DNA of 64,000 bases from Bradyrhizobium iriomotense (GCF_018129405.1 NZ_JAFCLP010000012.1:1-64000); one strand, 5' to 3'. Positions 28,129-37,986 are shown, counted from the stretch's first letter. The notes: generated from the sequence alone by a model not told the origin. Numbers and translations: made by a program.

Positions 28129-29667
28129 ATGGTTCAACGGGTTTCTACCGTCGCCTTTGAGGGGATCGAGGCCCGCGCGGTCGACGTGCAGGTGCAGGTC
28201 GCGCCGGGCCTGCCGGCCTTTGCCATCGTCGGCCTGCCGGACAAGGCGGTGTCGGAGGCGCGCGAGCGGGTGCGCTCGGCGCTGATCGCCTCCGGCCTGG
28301 CGCTGCCGGCGCGGCGGATCATCGTCAACCTGGCGCCGGCAGACGTCCCGAAGGAAGGCAGCCATTACGACCTGCCGATCGCGCTCGGGCTGATGGCGGC
28401 GATCGGCGCGATCCCGCCGGATGCGCTGACCGGCTTCACCGTCCTCGGCGAACTCGGCCTCGACGGCTCGATTGCGCCGGTGGCTGGCGCGCTGCCCGCC
28501 GCGATCGGCGCCAATCAGCGCGAGGAAGGCCTGATCTGCCCGGCGGCGTGCGGCTCGGAGGCGGCGTGGGCGAGCCCTGATATCCAGATCATCGCCGCAC
28601 AATCGCTGATCCAGATCGCCAACCATTTCAAGGGCACGCAGGTGCTGTCGCGGCCCACGCCGAAGGTGCATGAAGCGGCCGCCTCAAAGCTCGACCTGCG
28701 CGACATCAAGGGCCAGGAAAGCGCCAAGCGCGCGCTCGAGATCGCGGCCGCCGGCGGACATCACCTCTTGATGATCGGCGCACCCGGCGCCGGAAAGTCG
28801 ATGCTGGCGGCGCGCCTGCCCTCGATCCTGCCACCGCTGTCGCCGGGCGAACTCTTGGAAGTCTCGATGATCGCCTCCGTCGCCGGCGAGATCGAGGGCG
28901 GCGCGCTGACGTCGCGGCGGCCGTTCCGTTCGCCGCATCATTCCGCCAGCATGGCCGCGCTCACCGGCGGCGGCATGCGCGCCAGGCCCGGCGAGATCTC
29001 GCTCGCGCATCAGGGCGTGCTGTTCCTCGACGAGCTGCCGGAGTTCGATCCGCGCGTGCTGGATTCGCTGCGCCAGCCGCTGGAGAATGGCGAGGTCTCC
29101 GTCTCCCGCGCCAATCACCGCGTCACCTACCCTGCGCGCTTCATGCTGGTCGCGGCGATGAATCCCTGCCGCTGCGGCAACGCCTTCGAACCCGGCTATG
29201 CCTGCAAGCGCGGCCGCATCGATCGCTGCACCTCCGACTACCAGGCCCGCATCTCCGGCCCGCTGATGGACCGCATCGACCTGCGCATCGAGGTGCCGGC
29301 CGTGACCGCCGCCGACCTGATCCTGCCGCCGCCGGCGGAGGGCTCGGCCGAGGTCGCCGCACGCGTGGCCGCGGCGCGCGACATTCAGCTCGCGCGTTAC
29401 ACTGAAGCGGGCCTGCCCAACATCCGCACCAATGCCGAAGCGCCCGCCTCCGTGCTGGAGGAGATCGCCAAGCCCGACGCGCAGGGCGCCAAGCTGCTGC
29501 GCGATGCCGCCGAGACCATGCGGCTGTCGGCGCGCGGCTATCACCGCGTGCTGCGGGTGGCGCGCACGCTCGCCGACCTCGATCACGCCGACAAGATCGG
29601 CCGGCTGCATCTCGCCGAGGCGCTGTCCTACCGCGCACTCGCGGAGGATGTGCGCCAGCTCGCCTGA
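28129..29667 (+). CDS. comM: YifB/ComM-type Mg-chelatase-like AAA+ ATPase
   Basis: A 512-residue AAA+ protein with an N-terminal Lon-substrate-like domain (about residues 1-170), a Walker A GAPGAGKS at about 218-225, Walker B VLFLDELPEF, and the four-cysteine CRCGNAFEPGYACKRGRIDRC insert typical of the family. ComM is a branch-migration helicase that aids integration of DNA in natural transformation; the role in rhizobia is not established. The ATG at 28129 was chosen because homology begins at MVQRVSTVAFEGIEARAVDV. It is not in an obvious operon. Confidence 0.92.
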   Translation: MVQRVSTVAFEGIEARAVDVQVQVAPGLPAFAIVGLPDKAVSEARERVRSALIASGLALPARRIIVNLAPADVPKEGSHYDLPIALGLMAAIGAIPPDALTGFTVLGELGLDGSIAPVAGALPAAIGANQREEGLICPAACGSEAAWASPDIQIIAAQSLIQIANHFKGTQVLSRPTPKVHEAAASKLDLRDIKGQESAKRALEIAAAGGHHLLMIGAPGAGKSMLAARLPSILPPLSPGELLEVSMIASVAGEIEGGALTSRRPFRSPHHSASMAALTGGGMRARPGEISLAHQGVLFLDELPEFDPRVLDSLRQPLENGEVSVSRANHRVTYPARFMLVAAMNPCRCGNAFEPGYACKRGRIDRCTSDYQARISGPLMDRIDLRIEVPAVTAADLILPPPAEGSAEVAARVAAARDIQLARYTEAGLPNIRTNAEAPASVLEEIAKPDAQGAKLLRDAAETMRLSARGYHRVLRVARTLADLDHADKIGRLHLAEALSYRALAEDVRQLA

Positions 29668-29777
29668 TCATTCCGCGCATCAACCCGGCGGTAACGAGTT
29701 TCCTTTACGCTCTGCAAACCATAAGGCCCAACGAGTTCTCCAAGAGTCGTTCACTCGGGCCTGGCGAGTAGAGTGTC

Positions 29778-30251
29778 ATGTTGCGTTTCAAGATCCTGGC
29801 CTCGGTTGTTCCCCTGTTGGCGGCTGCCGTATTTGCCCGCGGCGAGATCGGATCGGTCTCGCATCCCTGCATCGCCCTGGGCGAAACCTCGGTCGAGCTG
29901 ACATCCCTGTTCTGGACCGCCGGCGTCCACGTCGCCTTCACCGACGATCCCGCGCGCGCTACGGTCAGGGTCCAGATCACCGAGGATGCGGACGCCGCCG
30001 ACTTCGCGGTGGTCGATGACGGCCTCGGTTCCGAGACCGACTCCTGCCAGGCCAATCCGGCAAACCGCCTCGTCACCATCGCTGCGCAGCCGGTCGATGG
30101 CGGCCCGGTGATTTATCTCTCGACGGACGGCCCCGCCGATTACCGCATCTATGTGCGCTCCAGGTCATTCTCGCAGCGCGAAGCGGCGGCGCTGATTGTC
30201 GGCGCCCATAACGGCCAACGCCCGTTCCCTTTCCAGGCCGCCTCGCTCTGA
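29778..30251 (+). CDS. Small exported protein of unknown function
   Basis: A 157-residue protein with a signal-like start (MLRFKILASVVPLLAAAVFA). The mature part includes two spaced cysteines (about residues 31 and 90), possibly a disulfide. I do not recognise the family. It lies between comM and a hybrid histidine kinase, with 125 bases before the kinase. An accessory or sensory role for the kinase is possible but not shown. Confidence 0.65.
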   Translation: MLRFKILASVVPLLAAAVFARGEIGSVSHPCIALGETSVELTSLFWTAGVHVAFTDDPARATVRVQITEDADAADFAVVDDGLGSETDSCQANPANRLVTIAAQPVDGGPVIYLSTDGPADYRIYVRSRSFSQREAAALIVGAHNGQRPFPFQAASL

Positions 30252-30376
30252 GCCGTTAACACCTCGTCAACCCTGTTTGGAGGCGGCGCCAAAGCCTCAA
30301 GCTGTTCGCAAGGTCAGCGAGACATCGTCGCACGCGGCGGCGGTGGGGTTTCGGACAAGAGACAGGATCGGTGGCG

Positions 30377-32602
30377 ATGGGTCGGACGTTCCGGATCAAG
30401 GTGCGCATGCGCCGCTTCAGGCGGCAGCATCCCAGGATCGCCTTCGCGATCCGCTCCTTCCTGATCTTCTCGGCGACGTTCGGCGGCGCCTATGGCTTCG
30501 TCTCGGGCAGCCGCTCCGAAAATTCCGGCTACGATCCGAACGCCTTTGCGATCGGCGCGAGCTTCCTGTTCGCCCTCGCCTGCCTTGGCCTTGCCACGCT
30601 GAGCATGCGGCTGCGCTTCGTCAACAAGCGGATGCGCACCCTCGCCGCCCACAACGAGGCGCTGATCGACCGCAATTGGGAGCTGAAGGAAGCCGAGGAG
30701 CGCGCCCGCAGCCTGTTCGAGCAGCAGGGCGACCTGATCGTGCTGCGCGACCATCAGGGCCGCATCACCTTCGCCAACGACGCCTATTGCGCGCTCGCGG
30801 GACAGGCGCGCGGCGCGCTGGTCGGCACGCGCTTCGATTTCGACGTGCTGGAGCAGGGCGACAGCGCCCGCGAAAGCAACGGCACGCGCATCCACGACCA
30901 GAAGATCACCACACCGCACGGCGCGCGCTGGATCGCCTGGCGCGAAGGTTACGTGCGGCTCGACGCCGGCCAGGCGGCCGAATTACAGAGCGTGGGGCGC
31001 GACGTCACCGATCGCACCGAGACCGAGCGTGCACTGTCGGAGGCGCGCGATCAGGCCGATGCTGCCAACCGCGCCAAGTCACGCTTCCTGGCGATGGCCT
31101 CGCACGAGATTCGCACCCCCCTGAACGGCATCATCGGCATGGGCGGCCTCTTGCTCGACACCAATCTGACGCCGGAGCAGACGACCTATGCGCGGGCGGT
31201 GAAGACCTCGGGCGAAGCGCTGATGGCGCTGATCGAGGAGCTGCTCGACTATTCCAAGATCGAGGCCGGCAAGCTCGACCTCGAGCAGCGTCCGTTCGCG
31301 CTCTCGACCCTGATCGAGGAGATCACCGAGCTGCTGGCGCCGCGTGCGCAGGCCAAGCAGCTCGAAATTGCCGCCTATGTCGACGAGCGCCTGCCGCTGG
31401 AGGTCGTCGGCGACGCTGCACGGCTGCGCCAGGTGCTGCTCAACCTCGCGGGCAACGCCATCAAATTCACCGCGAACGGCGGCGTCGCGCTGATCGTCGA
31501 ACCCGGCATCTGGCCGAACGAGATCAGCTTCCTGGTTCGCGACACCGGCATCGGCGTCGCGCCCGAAGCGCAGCAGCGCATCTTCCGCGAGTTCGAGCAG
31601 GCCGACGAGCGCGTCGCCCGCACCTATGGCGGCACCGGGCTTGGCCTCGCCATCAGCGAACGCATCGTCAAGCGCATGGGCGGCCGGATCACGCTGACCA
31701 GCGAGCCGGGCAAGGGCGCGACCTTCGAGGTCGCAGTGCCGCTCGCGCCGTCGCAAGGAAGCGCGGGGCAGACGACGTTCCCGAGCCCTGACTTGACCGG
31801 CAAGTCGATCCTCCTGATCGCCGAGGGCATCGAGGCCTCGCTGATCGCGCGGCGCCTGGAGCGCTGGGGCAGTCAGACCTGCCTGGTGACGGACGCCACT
31901 GTCGCGGAAGTGCTGCTGCCGGAACGTTCATGGCACGCGGTGCTGGTCGATCGCGCGATCGGTCCTGCCATCGCCGACCGGCTGGGCGAACTCGCCCGCG
32001 CGCATGCGCCGCAACGGCTGGTGCTGCTGACGTCGAGCTCGCGCCATGAAAAACTCTCGCCGGCCTTCACCGGCTTTCTGGTGAGGCCGCTGCGCGCGGC
32101 CTCGCTCGCCGCGCGCCTGACGCTGACGCCGGAGATCCCCTCGCCCGACCTCGCGCCGGAACCGCCGGCGGACTCCACGAGCACGGCGCCGGTGAAAGGC
32201 CTGTCGATCCTCGTCGCCGAAGACAATGAGATCAACGCGCTGTTGATGCGCTCGCTGCTGACGAAACTCGGCCATCGCGTCGTCATCGCCGTCCATGGCG
32301 AGGCCGCGCTGGAATCCTGGCTCGCCGCCTCGTCGGCCGGCACGCCCTATGATCTCGTGCTGATGGACATCCAGATGCCGCAGCTCGACGGCATCGAGGC
32401 GACCAAACGCATCCGCGCCCATGAAGCCGCCACCGGCGGCCATCACACGCCGATCCTCGCCCTCACGGCCAATACACTGGTAGAGGATCGCTACGCCTGC
32501 TTTGAGGCCGGCATGAACGGCTTCCTGATCAAGCCGCTCGACCGCGACAAGCTCGACGAGGCACTGGCCGGCCTCCCGGCGTCACGGCATCTGGCGGTGT
32601 AG
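30377..32602 (+). CDS. Membrane hybrid histidine kinase with two receiver domains
   Basis: A 741-residue sensor. Two hydrophobic segments lie at about residues 22-42 and 53-75, then a short coiled coil, a PAS domain (about 105-220), a HisKA domain with phospho-acceptor His243 (MASHEIRTPLNG), and an HATPase domain (LLNLAGNAIKFT, DTGIGV, TYGGTGLGLAI). A first receiver domain (about 470-590) is degenerate: the acidic pair is LIAEG and the conserved Lys is Arg (FLVRP). The second (about 610-735) is intact, with VAEDN, phospho-acceptor Asp664 (VLMDIQMP) and FLIKP. ATG 30377 is favoured over GTG 30371 because AGGA lies 9 bases upstream. No cognate regulator adjoins it; the output partner is unknown. 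Confidence 0.92.
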   Translation: MGRTFRIKVRMRRFRRQHPRIAFAIRSFLIFSATFGGAYGFVSGSRSENSGYDPNAFAIGASFLFALACLGLATLSMRLRFVNKRMRTLAAHNEALIDRNWELKEAEERARSLFEQQGDLIVLRDHQGRITFANDAYCALAGQARGALVGTRFDFDVLEQGDSARESNGTRIHDQKITTPHGARWIAWREGYVRLDAGQAAELQSVGRDVTDRTETERALSEARDQADAANRAKSRFLAMASHEIRTPLNGIIGMGGLLLDTNLTPEQTTYARAVKTSGEALMALIEELLDYSKIEAGKLDLEQRPFALSTLIEEITELLAPRAQAKQLEIAAYVDERLPLEVVGDAARLRQVLLNLAGNAIKFTANGGVALIVEPGIWPNEISFLVRDTGIGVAPEAQQRIFREFEQADERVARTYGGTGLGLAISERIVKRMGGRITLTSEPGKGATFEVAVPLAPSQGSAGQTTFPSPDLTGKSILLIAEGIEASLIARRLERWGSQTCLVTDATVAEVLLPERSWHAVLVDRAIGPAIADRLGELARAHAPQRLVLLTSSSRHEKLSPAFTGFLVRPLRAASLAARLTLTPEIPSPDLAPEPPADSTSTAPVKGLSILVAEDNEINALLMRSLLTKLGHRVVIAVHGEAALESWLAASSAGTPYDLVLMDIQMPQLDGIEATKRIRAHEAATGGHHTPILALTANTLVEDRYACFEAGMNGFLIKPLDRDKLDEALAGLPASRHLAV

Positions 32603-32616
32603 CAGCAATTAACGCT

Positions 32617-32712
32617 GCCGTAGGGTGGGCAAAGCGAAGCGTGCCCACGCATCGTTCGACAACAGGCACAGAGCGTGGGCACGGCGCTTCGCGCCTTTGC
32701 CCATCCTACGGC
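32617..32712. repeat. Palindromic repeat family E, copy 2
   Basis: GCCGTAGGGTGGGCAAAGCG at the left and TTTGCCCATCCTACGGC at the right, with inner GTGCCCAC/GTGGGCAC arms, as in the copy at 3349-3444. It follows the hybrid kinase gene and is followed by a family C element. Confidence 0.85.
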
Positions 32713-32735
32713 ATCCCAGCCTGCAGCTCTCTCCC

Positions 32736-32851
32736 CGTCATTGCGAGCCAACGGGTCCGCGCGTAGCGCGGCCCGATGACAGGCTCCGCGAAGCAATCCA
32801 GAGTCTCTCCGCGGGGACAGTCTGGATTGCTTCGCTACGCTCGCAATGACG
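32736..32851. repeat. Palindromic repeat family C, copy 1
   Basis: CGTCATTGCGAGC at the left pairs with GCTCGCAATGACG at the right. The inner GAAGCAATCCAGA/TCTGGATTGCTTCGC arms also pair. Other copies are at 55440-55526 and 60584-60692. Confidence 0.88.
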
Positions 32852-32957
32852 ATGTGGTGACAGGAGCGCCTTGCCCGACCGACAATCTGCGATTGAAATC
32901 CAATGCACTGCGCGTCATCATCCTTCGGGGGCTCGGTTTCCGACGAGGATATCGCGC

Positions 32958-33587
32958 ATGAACGTGCTCTACCGGCTCTCCGTCATTGTCTTTCTCGCTG
33001 TTTGCTCCCAGGCCGCCGCGGCCGACACGCCGGACCTGATCGCATCGCTGCAGCAAGGCGGCTACGTCCTCGTCTTTCGGCACACTGCCACCGACGACAG
33101 CCAAAAGGACGTTTACCCCTTCAAGTTCGACGATATGGGCGCCCAGCGTCAGCTCAGTGAAAAGGGCAGGGATGCGGCGCGCCAGATCGGGACGGCGATC
33201 AAGGAGCTCGCGATCCCGATCGGCGATGTCTACACCAGCCGGCTCAACCGGGCGATCGAGGCTGCAAAGCTGATCTCCGGCCGCGAGGTCAAGCCGGTCG
33301 ACGCGTTGACGGACAGCAGCAACGCCAGTGCATCGGGGATGGCAAACCCGACCGGTGCCAATGCCAAGGCGGGCCAGGCCGTGCGCCAGCTCGTCGATAC
33401 GCCGCCGAAGGCCGGTACCAACACCTTCCTGGTCACGCACAAGACGAACATCGCCGATGCCTTCGGCAAGGAGGCCGGCGACGTGCAGGAAGGCGAAGCT
33501 TTCGTCTACAGGTGCGGTAGCTCGGGCCCGGCCACCTTTGCAGGGCGCATCAAGCTCGCGGATTGGCGCGCGGAAGCGGGCAAGTGA
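32958..33587 (+). CDS. Exported histidine-phosphatase-superfamily protein
   Basis: A 209-residue protein with a signal peptide (MNVLYRLSVIVFLAVCSQAAAA) and a histidine-phosphatase fold: VFRHTATDD (the RH(G) catalytic core with Thr for Gly), the branch histidine in LVTHKTNIADAFG and the SRLNRAIEAAKL arginine block. It probably acts in the periplasm; the substrate is unknown. The Thr after RH departs from the usual RHG, but the catalytic His and Arg are present. GAGGAT lies upstream of the ATG at 32958. Only 80 bases separate it from the AI-2E-family gene. Confidence 0.8.
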   Translation: MNVLYRLSVIVFLAVCSQAAAADTPDLIASLQQGGYVLVFRHTATDDSQKDVYPFKFDDMGAQRQLSEKGRDAARQIGTAIKELAIPIGDVYTSRLNRAIEAAKLISGREVKPVDALTDSSNASASGMANPTGANAKAGQAVRQLVDTPPKAGTNTFLVTHKTNIADAFGKEAGDVQEGEAFVYRCGSSGPATFAGRIKLADWRAEAGK

Positions 33588-33667
33588 CGGGACTCGCGAC
33601 TTGCCGCTCCGCCACGATCTTGTGATACCGATGTCTTGTGACGCGCGACTGAAAGGCTGGCGAACAC

Positions 33668-34714
33668 GTGAGAACATCGGAAGACCGCTCATTCCTCATC
33701 TTGCTTGCCGCGATCTCCGTTACGTTCGGTTGGGTGCTTTGGCCGTTCTCCGGAGCATTGCTGTGGGCCACGCTGCTGGCGATCATCTTCGCGCCGCTCT
33801 ATCGACGCGCCCTGAAAACCCTCCCGGGAAGGCACAACCTTGCCGCATTGTTCACTGTCGTCGTCGTGGTCGTCATGGTGTTGATCCCCGTGGCGATCGT
33901 CATCGCTTCGCTCGTCGAGCAGGGAGGGGAGCTGTATCAGCGCGTTCAGAACGGGGAGCTCAGCTTCGCTCATCACCTGCAGCGGCTGAAATCCGCGCTG
34001 CCTGACTGGGCTGCTTCCATCTCGGACCGGCTGACCAGCATCGATCTTTCGGCCCTGAAGGAACGCCTGTCGAGCCTGGTCGTCCCCGCCGGCCAACAGC
34101 TCGCCGGGCACGCTTTCAACATCGGTCAGCTGACGCTGGAGTTCGTCGCAAGCCTGCTCGTGATGGTGTACCTGCTGTTTTTTCTGCTGCGCGACGGTGA
34201 CGCGCTCACTACACGCATCCGCGACGCGCTCCCGCTGCGCCCGAGCCACACCGCCGAAATTCTCGATGCGTTCACCCTCACGGTGCGCGGGACGATCAAC
34301 GGGATCGTCCTCGTTGCCCTGATTCAGGGAACGCTTGGCGGGCTGATCTTCTGGCTGCTCGGCCTGACTGCGCCGCTGCTGGCGGGCGCTCTCATGGCGC
34401 TGCTCTCGCTCCTGCCCGTGCTCGGCTCCGCCCTGGTCTGGGTTCCGGTGGGGCTCTATTTGCTTGTGGCAGGCGCAGTCACGAAGGGAATCATCCTGCT
34501 CGCATTCGGTACTTTCGTGATCGGTCTTGCGGACAATTTTCTCCGCCCTGTCCTGGTCGGCCAGTCGATCCGGATGCCAAGCTACATTGTGCTGCTTGCC
34601 ACCCTGGGCGGCCTTGCAACATTCGGAGCGAACGGCTTCGTCATCGGCCCACTCGTCGCCGCAATGTTTCTGACGACGTGGCACATCTTCGTCGGCTCGA
34701 AGGCGCAACAGTAG
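33668..34714 (+). CDS. AI-2E/PerM family membrane transporter
   Basis: A 348-residue polytopic membrane protein with about eight transmembrane segments: two at residues 10-45, one at 55-85, a soluble loop of about 75 residues, then a helix at about 155-178 and a cluster at 210-335. The LLPVLGSALVWVPVGLYLL block is typical of the UPF0118/PerM group. Members include an AI-2 exporter and Na+/H+ antiporters; the substrate here is unknown. The start is the GTG at 33668. Its last 74 bases are overlapped by a convergent zinc-ribbon gene. Confidence 0.82.
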   Translation: MRTSEDRSFLILLAAISVTFGWVLWPFSGALLWATLLAIIFAPLYRRALKTLPGRHNLAALFTVVVVVVMVLIPVAIVIASLVEQGGELYQRVQNGELSFAHHLQRLKSALPDWAASISDRLTSIDLSALKERLSSLVVPAGQQLAGHAFNIGQLTLEFVASLLVMVYLLFFLLRDGDALTTRIRDALPLRPSHTAEILDAFTLTVRGTINGIVLVALIQGTLGGLIFWLLGLTAPLLAGALMALLSLLPVLGSALVWVPVGLYLLVAGAVTKGIILLAFGTFVIGLADNFLRPVLVGQSIRMPSYIVLLATLGGLATFGANGFVIGPLVAAMFLTTWHIFVGSKAQQ

Positions 34715-34970
34715 GTCCGGAAACGACCGGTTGTGCGGCAGAAGCCGTAGGCCGCGGCGCCGAGAGCTTGCTAGCCGGCGGTACGTCTGCCTTGAAGATG
34801 GTCTCGGTCTGCGCTGCGCGCTTGCAATGCGGGCACACGAAGAGATGCGCGATGATCGGGGTCGGCTCGTCCGCGAGCAGTTCGGAGCGGAACCACTTCA
34901 TCTCGATATGGCAGTCCGGACAGGTCGGCGCTTCAAGCTGCTTCGCAGCGCTTTTGAGACGATCAACCAT
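34641..34970 (-). CDS. Small zinc-ribbon-like protein
   Basis: A 109-residue protein starting MVDRLKSAAKQLEAPTCPDC, with two Cys pairs (CPDC and CPHC) about 28 residues apart that could bind one zinc ion. The C-terminal 40 residues are Pro/Ser/Arg-rich and probably disordered, and the last 24 are read from the antisense strand of the AI-2E-family gene. I recognise no specific family. A real gene is likely because the N-terminal part lies in otherwise empty sequence. Confidence 0.65.
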   Translation of the reverse strand: MVDRLKSAAKQLEAPTCPDCHIEMKWFRSELLADEPTPIIAHLFVCPHCKRAAQTETIFKADVPPASKLSAPRPTASAAQPVVSGPTVAPSSRRRCATSSETLRRRVGR

Positions 34971-35073
34971 GCTGCCTCCCGCCGTTTATGAAGGCATAGC
35001 GGAATACCGCTTGTCGGTCAGCAACAAAAGACACTTTTGCCGGGGCGGCCAGGGCCCATCTTTACCGGCGCGA

Positions 35074-36030
35074 CTACAGCCGCCTGAGCGCCACGCTCTC
35101 CACCACGTGATCCGGGCCCTTCTTCAGGATGAGCGTCGCGCGGGGGCGGGTGGGCAGGATGTTGTCCTCGAGATTGGCGAGGTTGGTGCGCTCCCAGATC
35201 GCGGTTGCGGTCGCGGTTGCTTCCTCGTCCGAGAGCAGCGCATAGCGGTTGAAGTAGGATTTTGGATTGGTGAACGCGGTGTCGCGCAGCGCCAGGAAGC
35301 GCTTGATGTACCACCGCCGCAGCGCTGCCTCGTCGGCATCGATATAGACCGAGAAATCGAAGAAGTCGGAGACGACGGGCACCGCCTTGCCATCGCGCGG
35401 CAGCTTGCCGGTTTGCAGCACGTTGACGCCCTCGACGATCAGGATGTCCGGCTGGTCGATCTCGGCCCACTGGTTCGGCACGATGTCGTAGGTCAGATGC
35501 GAATAGACCGGCGCACGGACATGGCGGCGTCCGGACTTGATGTCTGAGAGGAAGCTCAGCAGCAACGGCAGGTCGTAGCTCTCCGGAAAGCCCTTCTTCT
35601 GCATGATGCCCTGCCGGTCGAGCACCGCGTTGGGATAGAGAAATCCGTCGGTGGTGATCAGCTCGACCTTCGGACGCGGCGACCAGCGCGCCAACAGCGC
35701 CTGAAGCACGCGGGCCGTGGTGGACTTTCCGACCGCGACCGAGCCGGCGACGCCGATGATATAGGGCACCTTGCGATCGCGGATGTTGAGGAACTGGCGC
35801 TCGGCGTAATACAGGCGCTGCATCGCATCGACGTAGATCGAGAGCAGGCGCGATAGCGGCAGATAGATGTCCTCGACCTCCTGCAGGTCGAGGCGATCAT
35901 GCAGCGAGCGCAGCCGGTCGAACTCGCCCGGTTCAAGCGTCATCGGCGTATCGTCGCGCAGGCGCGCCCACTGCTCGCGCGTATAAACGCGGTACGGGTT
36001 ATACTGCTGCTCGGGTGCGCGGATATCCAT
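35074..36030 (-). CDS. coaA: Type I pantothenate kinase
   Basis: Phosphorylates pantothenate, the first step of coenzyme A synthesis. The 318-residue protein has the P-loop [15 protein letters not shown] (about residues 96-110), the [10 protein letters not shown] and [15 protein letters not shown] blocks, and [12 protein letters not shown]. Length matches bacterial CoaA (316 in E. coli). It lies 24 bases after hisE on the same strand and may be read from the his operon. coaE, the last step of the pathway, is at 48946. Confidence 0.96.
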   Translation of the reverse strand: MDIRAPEQQYNPYRVYTREQWARLRDDTPMTLEPGEFDRLRSLHDRLDLQEVEDIYLPLSRLLSIYVDAMQRLYYAERQFLNIRDRKVPYIIGVAGSVAVGKSTTARVLQALLARWSPRPKVELITTDGFLYPNAVLDRQGIMQKKGFPESYDLPLLLSFLSDIKSGRRHVRAPVYSHLTYDIVPNQWAEIDQPDILIVEGVNVLQTGKLPRDGKAVPVVSDFFDFSVYIDADEAALRRWYIKRFLALRDTAFTNPKSYFNRYALLSDEEATATATAIWERTNLANLEDNILPTRPRATLILKKGPDHVVESVALRRL

Positions 36031-36054
36031 GACGCCGCCTTTCCGTTGCCTCGA

Positions 36055-36378
36055 TCAATCGCTTTTGCGCGACGCCTTTTCTTCCAACCCTGACATCGAG
36101 GTCCGCTTGCCCAGCGCGGCCTCGACCTCTTCCAGCTTTATGCCGCGTGCCTTCAAAAGCACAAGGAAATGATAGAGCAGATCGGCGCTCTCGGCGATCA
36201 GATGCGCGCGATCGTTTTCGACTGCTGCGATTACGGTTTCGACTGCTTCCTCACCGAACTTCTTGGCGCAATGCTCGGCGCCCTTGTCCAGGAGCTTGCG
36301 GGTATAGGAGGCCTCGCCTCCGGCCGCCGCGCGGGCGTCGATGGTCTCGGCCAGGTCGTGGATCGTGAAACGCGACAT
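36055..36378 (-). CDS. hisE: Phosphoribosyl-ATP diphosphatase
   Basis: Second step of histidine synthesis: hydrolyses phosphoribosyl-ATP to phosphoribosyl-AMP. The 107-residue all-helical protein has the MazG-like metal motif [14 protein letters not shown] and [13 protein letters not shown] ([13 protein letters not shown]). It is a free-standing HisE, as usual in Alphaproteobacteria, not fused to HisI. It follows hisF by 78 bases and precedes coaA. Confidence 0.95.
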   Translation of the reverse strand: MSRFTIHDLAETIDARAAAGGEASYTRKLLDKGAEHCAKKFGEEAVETVIAAVENDRAHLIAESADLLYHFLVLLKARGIKLEEVEAALGKRTSMSGLEEKASRKSD

Positions 36379-36456
36379 CGGACTTGCTCAGAAACACGTG
36401 AGGCCACGGAGGCCATTCCCCGTGAGCTTATGTAGCATTTTTACGAACGGGAGTCG

Positions 36457-37230
36457 TCAGGCATCGAGGCGCATCGGCAGCCCGCGCCTGGCCATGTGCT
36501 CCTTGGCTTCGCGGATGGTGAATTCCCCGAAGTGGAAGATCGAGGCGGCCAGCACGGCTGTGGCGTGCCCGTCGCGGATACCGTCGACGAGGTGGTCGAG
36601 ATTGCCGACGCCGCCCGAGGCGATCACGGGAACGGGAACGCTGTCGGCGATCGCGCGGGTCAGCGGAATGTCGAAGCCCTGCCGTGTGCCGTCGCGATCC
36701 ATCGAGGTGAGCAGGATTTCACCGGCGCCAAGCGAGACCACCTCCTGGGCGTATTCGATCGCATCGATGCCGGTGGAGTTACGGCCGCCATGGGTAAAGA
36801 TCTCCCAGCGGTCGCCGCCCGGGCGCTTGACCCGCTTGGCGTCGATCGCCACCACGACGCACTGTTCGCCGAACTTTTCGGCAGCTTCCTTGACGAATTC
36901 GCGCCGCGACACCGCGGCGCTGTTGATCGAGACCTTGTCGGCGCCGGCGCGCAACAGCGTCTTGATGTCATCGACCTTGCGGACGCCACCGCCGACGGTG
37001 ACGGGCATGAAGCAGGCCTCCGCCGTGCGCCGGACCACGTCCAGCATGATGCCGCGGTTCTCATGTGTCGCGGTGATGTCGAGGAAGGTCAGCTCGTCGG
37101 CGCCGGCGGCGTCATAGGCGATCGCGGCTTCGACGGGATCGCCGGCATCGCGCAGATCGACGAAGTTGACGCCCTTGACGACGCGGCCGTCCTTGACGTC
37201 GAGGCAGGGGATCACGCGCACCTTGAACAT
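36457..37230 (-). CDS. hisF: Imidazole glycerol phosphate synthase cyclase subunit HisF
   Basis: Cyclase half of IGP synthase, which uses ammonia from HisH to form imidazole glycerol phosphate and AICAR. The 257-residue (beta/alpha)8 barrel starts [20 protein letters not shown] with catalytic Asp11. It has the second catalytic Asp in [12 protein letters not shown] and the phosphate-binding [13 protein letters not shown]. Three bases separate it from hisA. Partner HisH is encoded two genes upstream. Confidence 0.98.
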   Translation of the reverse strand: MFKVRVIPCLDVKDGRVVKGVNFVDLRDAGDPVEAAIAYDAAGADELTFLDITATHENRGIMLDVVRRTAEACFMPVTVGGGVRKVDDIKTLLRAGADKVSINSAAVSRREFVKEAAEKFGEQCVVVAIDAKRVKRPGGDRWEIFTHGGRNSTGIDAIEYAQEVVSLGAGEILLTSMDRDGTRQGFDIPLTRAIADSVPVPVIASGGVGNLDHLVDGIRDGHATAVLAASIFHFGEFTIREAKEHMARRGLPMRLDA

Positions 37231-37233
37231 GTG

Positions 37234-37986
37234 TCAGCTCCCAGGCGTGCGCGCGTTGCGGATCAGGGTGAGGGCGGCGGCGGGATCGAGCCGGCCGTCG
37301 TAGAGCGCGCGGCCGGCGATCGCACCGGCGAGCTTTTTGGCGCGCGGCGTCAGCATCGCCTTGACGTCCTCGATCGAGGCGAGACCGCCGGAGGCGATCA
37401 CGGGAATCGAGATGGCGTCGGCGAGCGCAATGGTCGCGTCGAGGTTCAGGCCCTTGAGCAGGCCGTCGCGCGCGATGTCGGTGAAGATGATGGCGGCGAC
37501 GCCGGCATCTTCGAAGCGCTTTGCGATCTCGAGCACCGTCACCTGCGAGGTCTCGGCCCAGCCTTCGACCGCGACCTTGCCGTCGCGGGCATCGAGGCCG
37601 ACGGCCACGCGGCCGGGGAATTTCTTCGCGGCCGCCTTCACCAATTCAGGGTCGCGCACCGCGGCGGTGCCGATGATGACGCGCGTGATGCCCTTGTCGA
37701 GCCAGGCTTCGACGGTCTTGAGATCGCGAATGCCGCCGCCGAGCTGCACCGGGATCTTGATCGTCTTCAGCATCGCCTCGACGGCCTCGGCATTCACCGG
37801 CTTGCCGGCAAACGCACCGTCGAGGTCGACGACGTGGAGATACTCAAAGCCCTGCTCGGCAAAGCTCTGCGCCTGGGCTGCGGGATTGAGATTGAAAACG
37901 GTCGCGCGCGCCATGTCGCCTTGCTCGAGGCGCACGCATTGGCCGTTCTTGAGATCGATCGCAGGAAAGAGAATCACGGTTTCCAT
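37234..37986 (-). CDS. hisA: ProFAR isomerase HisA
   Basis: Opens the ribose ring of ProFAR to PRFAR in histidine synthesis. The 250-residue (beta/alpha)8 barrel has [16 protein letters not shown] with the general base Asp, [16 protein letters not shown], and the second catalytic Asp in [15 protein letters not shown] 37986 overlaps the hisH 3' end by 13 bases; the GTG at 37977 (VILFPAID) is an alternative start. It is flanked by hisH and hisF, the usual order. Confidence 0.97.
   Translation of the reverse strand: METVILFPAIDLKNGQCVRLEQGDMARATVFNLNPAAQAQSFAEQGFEYLHVVDLDGAFAGKPVNAEAVEAMLKTIKIPVQLGGGIRDLKTVEAWLDKGITRVIIGTAAVRDPELVKAAAKKFPGRVAVGLDARDGKVAVEGWAETSQVTVLEIAKRFEDAGVAAIIFTDIARDGLLKGLNLDATIALADAISIPVIASGGLASIEDVKAMLTPRAKKLAGAIAGRALYDGRLDPAAALTLIRNARTPGS

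Noticed and set aside
30196-31791. A 531-codon frame overlapping the hybrid kinase
   Set aside because: Same strand, wrong frame; the product is Arg/Ala-rich low complexity, while the kinase frame has all domain motifs.
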